From Phormidesmis priestleyi (lineage in GTDB: Bacteria; Cyanobacteriota; Cyanobacteriia; Phormidesmidales; Phormidesmidaceae): a stretch of DNA of 8,491 bases. Both the position numbers and the translations under genes were made by a program. Under the pieces are notes generated by a model. It did no database searches, had not been told where the DNA came from, and worked only from the letters and a program-made list of their open reading frames with translations. The stretch spans positions 13,905 through 22,395 of the forward strand of contig QBMP01000023.1 in NCBI GenBank assembly GCA_003242115.1. The letters are read 5' to 3'. Shown here piece by piece: positions 1 through 5,681 of the stretch (positions are counted from its first letter, which is position 1; every line of letters starts with the position of its first letter).

Positions 1-1442
1 CTGAGCTAGCCGCCGATGAAATTGCAGCGCTGGTTGGCTACGAAATGGCTCACTGGAAAACTGGGCATTGGGCTTTTCTATCTATGCAAGGGCTAGTGCT
101 TCAGCTATGTCATCAGTTTTACTGGCGGCTCTCGCTGTGGGGCAATCGGCAGGGTAAGCCCTTCTACTGGGTCACAGGTGCGCTGGCAACGCTCAGCTAT
201 GGCCTGTTTTGGCTAGCGCGAATACCGGGGCTGTGGGTGAGTCGAGTTCGGACTTATGTAGGCGATCGCACGTCCACCGAACGCACTGGCAACCCCAACG
301 GCCTCACCCGGGCGCTGGTCAAGCTGTCTTTTTCTTTAGCCCGCAGCATTCAAACCCAAGGCTACACGCCCCCTATATTAGAAAGCATGGCGCTGATGCT
401 ACCCGTTGGCGCTGATCTGAGTCGACAATCGCTGTATGGTTATGTGCCGCTAGAGCAGCTATTTGCTTGGGATAGCCTTAACCCGATTCGTCACTGGATG
501 AGCTTGAACGATCCTCATCCGCCGTTGGGCGATCGCCTCCGTCTACTCATGGCCTATGCCCAACACTGGAAACTTGACGCCGCAATTGACTTATCACAGC
601 CCAGACGAAAACATCAAAAACTCTCACCGTCAGAATGGGCCACGCTAATTAGCCAGGGCACTCCGTTCTTTGGCCTCGCAATTGGCCTCTTTACTGGCCT
701 CACGCTGCTAACTGTTGGCGCTTTTGCCTACTGGCTCAAGCAACCAGCACTAGACTGGATGTACAAAGAAACCAGCCTTTTGCTGGGATGTATTTTTCTA
801 GGCACGGGTATGGGTATTGTGCTGCGAATCAATCGTTTTTTCCCCGATCTGCCTAATAATCTCCCGCTCACACAAGCGTTTTCACCGTCAACGCAGTGGA
901 TTCAATGGCTAAGCGACCCCGACCTATTACCTGTCAGCAGCCTTCCGATCAAACTCTCAGGCATCCTTCTAGGCAGACCGGGCATTGCCAACTGGCTAGG
1001 GCAAGATCTGCTCCTACACATCGACGCTGGGCAGATTAACGCTGAACACATGGACGCTGAATACATTAACGCTGATCCTAATTCGGCGATTAGTCCCGGA
1101 CTGCTAAAGCTGCACTTTTTCTCAGCCCTCGGCCCTTTAGGCAATGCCATTAGCTTTGGTTCAACGCCTCCCGCCCTAATTGGCCAATCGGTTCAAATCC
1201 TGGGTTGGTTTCGTCGCGGCAATCGCCTGTGGCTCGATCTCGACAAGCTGTGGCTTAATAAACGATGGCTGAAAAAAAGCACCCTCCAGAGCCGTAGCGC
1301 TGGTATCGACGCGACTCCCTCACTTCAAGCCGCCCACCCGATTTATTCTTTACTGCTGGCAATGATCACCAGCAGCTACGGCATCTGGCTGCTGGGTTTA
1401 GCTCAGATGTGCCAAGAAGTGTGGGATAAAATCATGCGCTAA
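1..1442 (+). CDS. M48-family (HtpX/Ste24-like) membrane peptidase homologue, 5' truncated by window edge, probably inactive
   Basis: The reading frame is open from the left edge (first full codon at base 3), so the true start lies outside the window; the ATG at 45 is internal. About 480 codons are visible. The first residues (ELAADEIAALVGYEMAHW) align with the helix that carries HExxH in M48 peptidases, and SRVRTYVGD (bases 240-266) aligns with the SRxREYxAD segment that gives the third zinc ligand. Here the first His is Tyr (39-41) and the ligand Glu is Thr (252-254); the catalytic Glu and second His remain. The M48-typical DPHPPLGDRL follows at residues 156-165, counted from the ATG at 45. 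Hydrophobic, probably membrane-spanning segments lie near residues 41-62, 205-231, 243-262 and 433-455. Residues 300-402 (GILLGRPGIANWLGQD, then VQILGWFRRG) look like a small beta domain, perhaps OB-like, which I infer only from pattern. Cyanobacteria carry such large M48-related proteins; the substrate is unknown. Protease activity is doubtful. Confidence 0.85.
   Translation, partial: ELAADEIAALVGYEMAHWKTGHWAFLSMQGLVLQLCHQFYWRLSLWGNRQGKPFYWVTGALATLSYGLFWLARIPGLWVSRVRTYVGDRTSTERTGNPNGLTRALVKLSFSLARSIQTQGYTPPILESMALMLPVGADLSRQSLYGYVPLEQLFAWDSLNPIRHWMSLNDPHPPLGDRLRLLMAYAQHWKLDAAIDLSQPRRKHQKLSPSEWATLISQGTPFFGLAIGLFTGLTLLTVGAFAYWLKQPALDWMYKETSLLLGCIFLGTGMGIVLRINRFFPDLPNNLPLTQAFSPSTQWIQWLSDPDLLPVSSLPIKLSGILLGRPGIANWLGQDLLLHIDAGQINAEHMDAEYINADPNSAISPGLLKLHFFSALGPLGNAISFGSTPPALIGQSVQILGWFRRGNRLWLDLDKLWLNKRWLKKSTLQSRSAGIDATPSLQAAHPIYSLLLAMITSSYGIWLLGLAQMCQEVWDKIMR
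1020..1079 (+). repeat. Four-copy 15-bp in-frame tandem repeat inside the M48-like gene
   Basis: Four consecutive 15-base units encode IDAGQ, INAEH, MDAEY and INADP, that is (I/M)(D/N)A(E/G/D)x. The core bases, ay-gay/aac-gct, are nearly constant. The array interrupts the carboxy-terminal beta-rich domain between HxxD-like and LLKLHFFS segments, so it probably forms an extended loop that grew by slippage. It does not fit the A(D/N)Lxx rule of classical pentapeptide-repeat proteins. Confidence 0.8.
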
Positions 1443-1563
1443 AGACCTCTGCTGAGGCTGAGGGGAAGCCGAAGCATGAAGAAATGTTGCGAACTCCGGG
1501 AAAGGGTGTTAGATTCTTCACAAGAACTTATTTCAGGTTCTCCTACTCTCAACACAGCATCTT

Positions 1564-1595
1564 AGCCAGCCGATTTTTTCGGCTGGCTTTTATTT
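1564..1595 (+). terminator. Rho-independent terminator of the M48-like gene
   Basis: A perfect 10-bp stem, AGCCAGCCGA (1564-1573) with TCGGCTGGCT (1579-1588), closes a five-T loop and is followed by TTTATTT. It lies about 120 bases after the stop codon at 1442. The complementary strand has no T-tract after the stem, so it should work rightward only. Confidence 0.85.
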
Positions 1596-1610
1596 CGCTT
1601 TGGCTTAGGT

Positions 1611-1640
1611 TTGCCTACAGGCATCGTGATACTTTAAATA
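1611..1640 (+). promoter_or_regulatory. Candidate promoter of the RNA-binding protein gene
   Basis: TTGCCT (1611-1616) is followed after 17 bases by TTAAAT (1634-1639), overlapping TAAATA and TAATAG. The -35 box overlaps the inverted repeat TGCCT-AC-AGGCA (1612-1623), a possible operator. A start near 1647 would give a leader of about 100 bases, in line with the leaders known for cold-responsive cyanobacterial rbp genes. Box matches are moderate. Confidence 0.35.
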
Positions 1641-1748
1641 ATAGATTTCCCAAGACATCATTCCCTTGATCAGAGCCACATGGGCGTCCACTGAATTGAG
1701 CGCTGTTGAGGCTTACTCCAAATTTAAAAAAGTTAGAGGTTATTCTCA

Positions 1749-2195
1749 ATGTCAGTTCGTTTATATTTTGGCAACCTGCCTAGGGACTTAGAGCACGAAG
1801 CCTTTGAAGCAATTTTTGTTGAAGATACCGACAATTTGGTTTCAGTTAAGCTAATTGCAGATCGCAAAACGGGTAAATGCCGTGGTTTTGGCTTTGTTAC
1901 GGCCAAAACCGACGAAATCGCCGATGCTTTGGTTGAAAAGTACAACGGCTTTTCGATTCAAGATACGGTGATCAAAGTCGAAAAAGCGATGCCCCGCACT
2001 GAAAAGGAAGAAAGCGCTGAACCCAGTGCTAACAGTGCGCCCAATCGTCGAGCTAAGAAGGGAACCCGTCGCGACAGCGCGGCTACGTCAGTCGTTTCTG
2101 AAACAGCATCGGCAGCAGCAGCGCCTGATCCTCGCTGGGCAACAGATTTGGCCAAGCTCAAAGAAATGCTAGCGGCTCAGGCAACGCCTTCCTAA
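1749..2195 (+). CDS. RRM-type RNA-binding protein, Rbp3-like
   Basis: This 148-aa protein has one RNA-recognition motif over residues 1-80, with RNP2 LYFGNL at 5-10 and RNP1 KCRGFGFV at 43-50, both with the aromatic residues that stack on RNA bases. A low-complexity basic and Ser/Ala-rich linker follows (about 84-125). The protein ends in an amphipathic segment, PDPRWATDLAKLKEML (126-141). Most cyanobacterial Rbp proteins are about 80-110 aa with Gly-rich tails. The longer form with this Trp-containing tail resembles Synechocystis Rbp3 (slr0193, about 150 aa), which is linked to placing photosynthesis mRNAs near thylakoids; the assignment to that subtype is from memory of the family. The start is secure: GAGG at 1736-1739 lies 9 bases before the ATG. 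The gene is monocistronic, between a terminator upstream and a shared terminator downstream. Confidence 0.9.
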   Translation: MSVRLYFGNLPRDLEHEAFEAIFVEDTDNLVSVKLIADRKTGKCRGFGFVTAKTDEIADALVEKYNGFSIQDTVIKVEKAMPRTEKEESAEPSANSAPNRRAKKGTRRDSAATSVVSETASAAAAPDPRWATDLAKLKEMLAAQATPS

Positions 2196-2233
2196 GGTTT
2201 GCTTTCAACAGGTCTGCTCTCAACAGGTCTGCT
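2194..2233 (+). repeat. 15-bp tandem repeat just after the rbp stop codon
   Basis: TCAACAGGTCTGCT occurs at 2205-2218 and 2220-2233, period 15, preceded by a decayed third copy (AAGGTTTGCT, 2194-2203) that overlaps the stop codon. It looks like slippage duplication in a 3' untranslated region. Confidence 0.7.
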
Positions 2234-2260
2234 TTTAACCCTTAGCGTCAATATCCATAT

Positions 2261-2307
2261 AAAAAGCAGCCGCCTACCTATTGCTAGAAGTAGTCGGCTG
2301 CTTTTTT
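2261..2307. terminator. Bidirectional terminator shared by rbp and crtB
   Basis: AAAAAGCAGCCG (2261-2272) pairs perfectly over 12 bp with CGGCTGCTTTTT (2295-2306). CTAC/GTAG (2274-2277 with 2290-2293) extends the stem after one mismatch. Both strands end in a T-run, so it can stop the rightward rbp transcript and the leftward crtB transcript, whose stop codons flank it at 2195 and 2341. Confidence 0.9.
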
Positions 2308-2340
2308 GATACGAGTGGCTTTAGGCTTTATGGTGATTTG

Positions 2341-3279
2341 TTAAGACACACGGGCTCGGATGAGCGCCTGAGGTAAGCAGAGGAGTTTGCGTGATTTTGG
2401 CACAAAGGCTCGGCGGTTGAATACGTCGTAGTCGTTTTCGACGATCACATCTAATATTTTACGGTAGAGCATTAGCGCTGACCACACTGGCCACCGAGCG
2501 TCGGGGTGCAGCCTACCGATGCCGCTTTCGGCTTCTTGGTAGTACTTTAAGGCTCGCTGAATTTGAAAGCGCATGAGCGATCGCCACCGATCATCAATCA
2601 CTCCGTTCATCAAATCAGCTTCGGTATAGTCAAATAGATCGAGATCTTCTTGCGGGAGATAAATGCGATCGCGCCGAGCATCTTCACCCACATCTCGCAA
2701 AATATTCGTTAGCTGATTTGCCACTCCTAGCGCTACCGCCTCTTTAATCGGTGGCACCACCGGATTGAGTCGTCGCCAAGGCGCAGCATTTACGCCTGCA
2801 TCCATCCCCATTACCGTCGTTGACATCAGGCCAACCGTACCGGCAACGCGATAGCAATAGAGCTTGAGATCTTCAAACGTTTCGTAGCGCGAACGGTGCA
2901 AATCCATCCGTTGCCCAGCGATCATGTCACGAAAGGGCTGAATATCCAGGCTAAACTGCTGCAACGTATCGACCAACGCCACATCGGCATCGTCTTTGGG
3001 ATAGCCTGCAAATACATGCTCTAGCTGTAATTCCCAGTGATCAAGCGTACTTTCGGTCGTAAATTGGGCCTGCGGGCCATCGACTAATTCATCGGTACGC
3101 CTGCACCAAACATAAATAGCCCAGATAGCTCGTCGCTTAGCCTCAGGCATGAGCAACGTTCCCATATAAAACGTTTTAGAATACTCCGCTGTGATCTGCC
3201 TGCACTGCTCGTAGGAGGCCTCAAGCGACACAAGCTTAGGAGCGGCAGTCATAGTAAAAGGACGAGTCAGTTGCAGCAT
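2341..3279 (-). CDS. crtB: Phytoene synthase
   Basis: CrtB condenses two geranylgeranyl diphosphates through prephytoene diphosphate to phytoene, the first committed step of carotenoid synthesis. The 312-aa product has the usual bacterial and cyanobacterial length. Both Asp-rich Mg-diphosphate motifs are intact: DELVD near residues 63-67 and DVGED near 196-200, the latter inside the squalene/phytoene-synthase signature running from LGVANQLTNILRDVGED to RRDRIYLP. The amino-terminal YSKTFYMGTLLMP and YVWCRRTDELVD are also typical. I chose the ATG at 3279: GAGG (3288-3285 on this strand) is 5 bases upstream. A TTG just before it is too close to that site, and MLQL is a common CrtB amino terminus. 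No crtP (phytoene desaturase) gene is adjacent, although crtP-crtB pairs are common in cyanobacteria. It is divergent from glyA and convergent with rbp. Confidence 0.97.
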   Translation of the reverse strand: MLQLTRPFTMTAAPKLVSLEASYEQCRQITAEYSKTFYMGTLLMPEAKRRAIWAIYVWCRRTDELVDGPQAQFTTESTLDHWELQLEHVFAGYPKDDADVALVDTLQQFSLDIQPFRDMIAGQRMDLHRSRYETFEDLKLYCYRVAGTVGLMSTTVMGMDAGVNAAPWRRLNPVVPPIKEAVALGVANQLTNILRDVGEDARRDRIYLPQEDLDLFDYTEADLMNGVIDDRWRSLMRFQIQRALKYYQEAESGIGRLHPDARWPVWSALMLYRKILDVIVENDYDVFNRRAFVPKSRKLLCLPQALIRARVS

Positions 3280-3306
3280 CAATGCCTCAAACTGGAAAAA
3301 TGAACA

Positions 3307-3334
3307 ATTATCGGGTTAGCTAACCTAGCTTCAA
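3307..3334 (-). promoter_or_regulatory. Candidate crtB promoter with palindromic operator-like site
   Basis: Reading leftward, TTGAAG (3334-3329) is separated by 16 bases from GATAAT (3312-3307). A start near 3300 would leave a leader of about 20 bases carrying the crtB Shine-Dalgarno sequence. The spacer contains the perfect 12-base palindrome GGTTAGCTAACC (3325-3314). A dimeric regulator bound there would cover the space between the -35 and -10 boxes, a typical repressor position. The promoter is inferred from box matches only. Confidence 0.45.
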
Positions 3335-3694
3335 ATCGCTGCCGTCAAACGCTTGGGAGAAACACTTTAGGGCAAACGCTTTGAGGCAAATACCTAGCCC
3401 TCCCGCTCAATAAATGAGTCCTGAGCCGAAGTAGCCGAAGATTTCGCGGTATGGCGCTCTAGCAAGATAGCTAAGATTCTCTCAAGAAGAGGCAGTTTCA
3501 AAGCAGAGCAATACGTAATTTCTCTATTATATGTTTCAAAGCGTTACATTTTAGAACAAACATCTGTTTTTTTGGCTCTTTCTCTGGCGCTCAGTCTAAA
3601 GTCCTTGGCCTCCTTATGAACCTGCCGACATAAAAATGAATAAGCGCGGCCAAAATATCTATTGAGAATCTATTGAGAGGCTGAATTGGATTCT
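3335..3694. other. crtB-glyA divergent spacer, left part
   Basis: No convincing gene is visible. It contains CAAACGCTT twice (3346-3354, 3373-3381), a leftward TATAAT (3531-3526) without a good -35 box, one exact half of the RpaB/HLR1 motif (GTTACATT, 3543-3550) followed by a poor second half, and a weak rightward promoter candidate TTGGCC-N18-CATAAA (3605-3634). TCTATTGAGA occurs twice with an 11-base period (3658-3667, 3669-3678). Any of these could belong to glyA or crtB control, but none is strong alone. Confidence 0.4.
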
Positions 3695-3811
3695 ATGAGT
3701 GAAGAGAATGCCGGTTCGGGCCAATTGCCCATGAGCTTGGGCGGCCTGCAAGCTATCATTGAAGCCTCAACTGTATGGGCCTCAGCGATAAAACCGCTTG
3801 CGCGCGGCTAA
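3695..3811 (+). CDS. Possible small ORF in the glyA leader (38 aa), unrecognised
   Basis: An ATG-to-TAA frame of 39 codons begins MSEENAGSGQLPMSLG and ends with a mildly hydrophobic stretch, ASTVWASAIKPLARG. GAGAGG (3675-3680) lies 14 bases before the ATG, rather far for a ribosome site; an internal ATG sits at codon 13. It ends 120 bases before glyA on the same strand and could be a leader ORF, a small protein, a gene remnant or chance. I recognise no family. Confidence 0.25.
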   Translation: MSEENAGSGQLPMSLGGLQAIIEASTVWASAIKPLARG

Positions 3812-3931
3812 CGCAATCGTGGGAAGCGTCTCCATAGCGATTAGTAGAAGGCCACAAAAGCAGAGCCATAAAAGCTAAAAATTAAGGTAAGCGTTAAAGC
3901 AACCGTTGGTTAACGAGAGGAAATTAGGTAA

Positions 3932-5227
3932 ATGACAAAGGCTAACGTCGATTTTTTGCAACAGAACGATCCAGAGCTAGCGGCCATGATGGGCAAAGAA
4001 CTGAACCGGCAGCAAACCCATTTGGAACTGATTGCCAGTGAAAACTTCACCTCTCCGGCGGTGATGGCGGCTCAAGGCTCGGTTTTGACGAACAAATATG
4101 CAGAGGGCTTGCCTAGTAAGCGCTACTACGGTGGCTGCGAGTTTGTCGATCAAATTGAGCAGCTCGCGATTGATCGGGTGAAAAGGCTATTTGGCGCGGC
4201 TCATGCCAATGTTCAGCCGCACTCCGGCGCACAGGCAAACTTTGCGGTATTTTTGGCCTTGCTAGAGCCTGGAGATACGATTTTAGGCATGGATTTGTCG
4301 CATGGTGGTCACCTGACGCATGGCTCACCCGTAAATTTTTCGGGCAAATGGTTCAATGTGGTGCAGTACGGCGTCAATCGCGAGACTGAACAGCTAGATT
4401 TTGATGAAATTCGAGCGATCGCGCTAGAGCACAAGCCGAAAATGATTATCTGTGGCTATTCGGCCTATCCTCGGGTAATTGATTTTGAAAAGTTTCGAGC
4501 GATCGCGGATGAAGTCGGCGCGTACCTGATGGCCGATATTGCCCACATCGCCGGACTGGTCGCTACCGGATACCATCCCAACCCACTGCCTCACTGTGAT
4601 GTGGTGACAACGACCACTCACAAAACCCTGCGCGGCCCTCGTGGCGGACTGATCATGACCCATGATCTTGAGCTAGGCAAAAAGTTTGACAAGGCCGTTT
4701 TCCCTGGTAGCCAAGGCGGCCCGCTAGAGCATGTGATCGCGGCTAAGGCTGTGGCTTTTGGCGAAGCGCTTCAGCCTGAATTTAGCGACTATTGCCAGCA
4801 GGTGATTAAAAATGCTCAGGCGTTAGCGGCTCAGTTGCAGACTCGCGGCATCAAAGTCGTTTCGGATGGCACGGATAATCATATTGTGCTGATGGACTTG
4901 CGCTCTATTGGCATGACCGGCAAAATTGCCGATGCTTTGGTTAGTGAAGTGAATATTACGGCTAACAAAAACACGGTGCCCTTTGATCCAGAATCACCTT
5001 TTGTCACTAGCGGTCTGCGCTTAGGGACACCTGCGATGACGACTCGCGGCCTCGGTGAGTCAGAATTTGTAGAAATTGCCAACATTTTGGCGGACTGTTT
5101 GCTCAATCCAGAAGATAGGGCGATCGCGGCTGAGTGCAAGCGTCGGGTGCTGGATTTGTGCGATCGCTTCCCCCTCTATCCACACCTAAAAACCACCGCG
5201 CCAGTTGCCGAACCCGCCCTGGTTTAA
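3932..5227 (+). CDS. glyA: Serine hydroxymethyltransferase
   Basis: GlyA is a cytosolic PLP enzyme that interconverts serine plus tetrahydrofolate and glycine plus methylene-tetrahydrofolate. In cyanobacteria it supplies one-carbon units and handles photorespiratory glycine. The 431-aa product is standard and uninterrupted. Visible family marks are LIASENFTS (33-41), [13 protein letters not shown] (57-68), PHSGAQAN (96-103), the cofactor-contacting [10 protein letters not shown] (200-209), and the PLP-lysine motif [14 protein letters not shown] with K231 as the Schiff-base lysine. The folate-site region GSQGGP (259-264) and the carboxy-terminal [14 protein letters not shown] are also present. 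The ATG at 3932 is preceded by GAGAGG ending 11 bases upstream and by AGG 3 bases upstream. It is transcribed alone: about 650 bases separate it from crtB and a terminator follows. I saw no riboswitch that I recognise in the leader. Confidence 0.98.
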   Translation: MTKANVDFLQQNDPELAAMMGKELNRQQTHLELIASENFTSPAVMAAQGSVLTNKYAEGLPSKRYYGGCEFVDQIEQLAIDRVKRLFGAAHANVQPHSGAQANFAVFLALLEPGDTILGMDLSHGGHLTHGSPVNFSGKWFNVVQYGVNRETEQLDFDEIRAIALEHKPKMIICGYSAYPRVIDFEKFRAIADEVGAYLMADIAHIAGLVATGYHPNPLPHCDVVTTTTHKTLRGPRGGLIMTHDLELGKKFDKAVFPGSQGGPLEHVIAAKAVAFGEALQPEFSDYCQQVIKNAQALAAQLQTRGIKVVSDGTDNHIVLMDLRSIGMTGKIADALVSEVNITANKNTVPFDPESPFVTSGLRLGTPAMTTRGLGESEFVEIANILADCLLNPEDRAIAAECKRRVLDLCDRFPLYPHLKTTAPVAEPALV

Positions 5228-5297
5228 GTTCAAACGCAGTCTTAAATTCGATCTCAAGGCAGTGTGATTAATCACTTCGCTGCCAACGGCTAAAAAG

Positions 5298-5337
5298 GCT
5301 CCAAACGCTGACAAAACAGTTTGTTTGGAGCTTTTTT
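5298..5337 (+). terminator. Rho-independent terminator of glyA
   Basis: GCTCCAAAC (5298-5306) pairs perfectly with GTTTGGAGC (5323-5331), with CTG/CAG able to pair within the loop, and TTTTTT follows (5332-5337). It lies 70 bases after the glyA stop, so the downstream transferase gene should need its own promoter. Confidence 0.9.
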
Positions 5338-5530
5338 AATGGCAAATATCCTAGAAATGCCTAAAAATGCCTAAAAATTTCTGAGCTAAAACCGGCAACT
5401 GCTCTCGGCGCTTTCTCCGCAAAAACTCGTAGATTGATTCAACGACGCTGGTTTATCTGACTCATTTAGCCGAACAATTTATATGGGGAGTTTTTGATAT
5501 TTCTCGTGCATTAGATAGATTGTTAAGGGG
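5338..5530. other. Spacer between the glyA terminator and the leader of the transferase gene
   Basis: I see no gene here. It begins with a short period-10 tandem repeat, ATGCCTAAAA at 5358-5367 and 5368-5377, in an A/T-rich context. A TTGATA at 5494-5499 is poorly spaced for the TATACT at 5531. Confidence 0.5.
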
Positions 5531-5536
5531 TATACT
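5531..5536 (+). promoter_or_regulatory. Candidate -10 box (TATACT)
   Basis: TATACT matches the -10 consensus at five of six bases. No good -35 box lies 16-18 bases upstream (5508-5513 reads GCATTA), as in cyanobacterial promoters that rely on activators. It sits so that transcription would begin near 5543, at the foot of the first hairpin of the element at 5543-5623. Confidence 0.4.
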
Positions 5537-5542
5537 GTCGCC

Positions 5543-5623
5543 CAGTAGGCTTGAAACGGCCTGCTGCTTGACGTATTTCTTAAGATAAGTTCGTCCTCAA
5601 GCCGTTTGTTCAGGCCATTTTTT
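5543..5623 (+). ncRNA. Candidate small RNA or attenuator leader ending in a T6 terminator
   Basis: About 80 bases start just after a -10 box and end in ATTTTTT (5617-5623). Several foldings compete. Hairpin I pairs AGTAGGC (5544-5550) with GCCTGCT (5559-5565), loop TTGAAACG. Fold A pairs GGCTTG-AAACGGC (5548-5560) with GCCGTTT-(GTT)-CAGGCC (5601-5616). Fold B pairs GGCCTG (5558-5563) with CAGGCC (5611-5616) around GCTTGA/TCAAGC (5566-5571 with 5597-5602). Folds A and B both put a GC-rich stem end directly before the T-run. This could be a free small RNA with its own terminator or an attenuator for the gene starting at 5682. I do not recognise it as Yfr1, Yfr2, 6S or a known riboswitch. Function is inference. 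Confidence 0.4.
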
Positions 5624-5681
5624 AGCCATTTGTTTAGAAGGTGCACCTCCAAGCTCTGTCCACACTACACAGCCTTTTGTG

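Larger units (their letters stand above)
1443..1748. other. Intergenic region between the M48-like gene and the RNA-binding protein gene
   Basis: This stretch holds a 120-base trailer, the terminator at 1564-1595 and the promoter candidate and leader of the next gene. The trailer contains weak inverted repeats (AGAAC/GTTCT near 1524-1542; CCTC/GAGG near 1446-1460). A 61-codon open frame at 1484-1669 runs straight through the terminator, has no family resemblance I recognise, and is not called. Confidence 0.6.

Noticed and set aside
45..47. ATG at 45 as the start of the first gene
   Set aside because: The frame is open back to the window edge and the upstream codons encode the first half of the M48 metal-site helix, so this Met is internal.
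1020..1079. Tandem units as part of a CRISPR or a pentapeptide-repeat protein
   Set aside because: Units are contiguous, 15 bases, without spacers, and the pentapeptides do not follow the A(D/N)Lxx pattern.
1484..1669. 61-codon ORF after the M48-like gene
   Set aside because: It reads through the strong terminator at 1564-1595, overlaps the rbp promoter candidate, and its composition is not protein-like.
2341..3279. crtB as squalene synthase (HpnC/HpnD-type) instead of phytoene synthase
   Set aside because: The length, the MLQL start and the YLPQEDL and DVGEDARRDRIYLP context match cyanobacterial CrtB better; the sequence shows no feature specific to HpnC or HpnD.
3812..3931. Riboswitch (glycine, THF or SAM) in the glyA leader
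   Set aside because: I found none of the conserved cores of these classes and no terminator stem close to the ATG.
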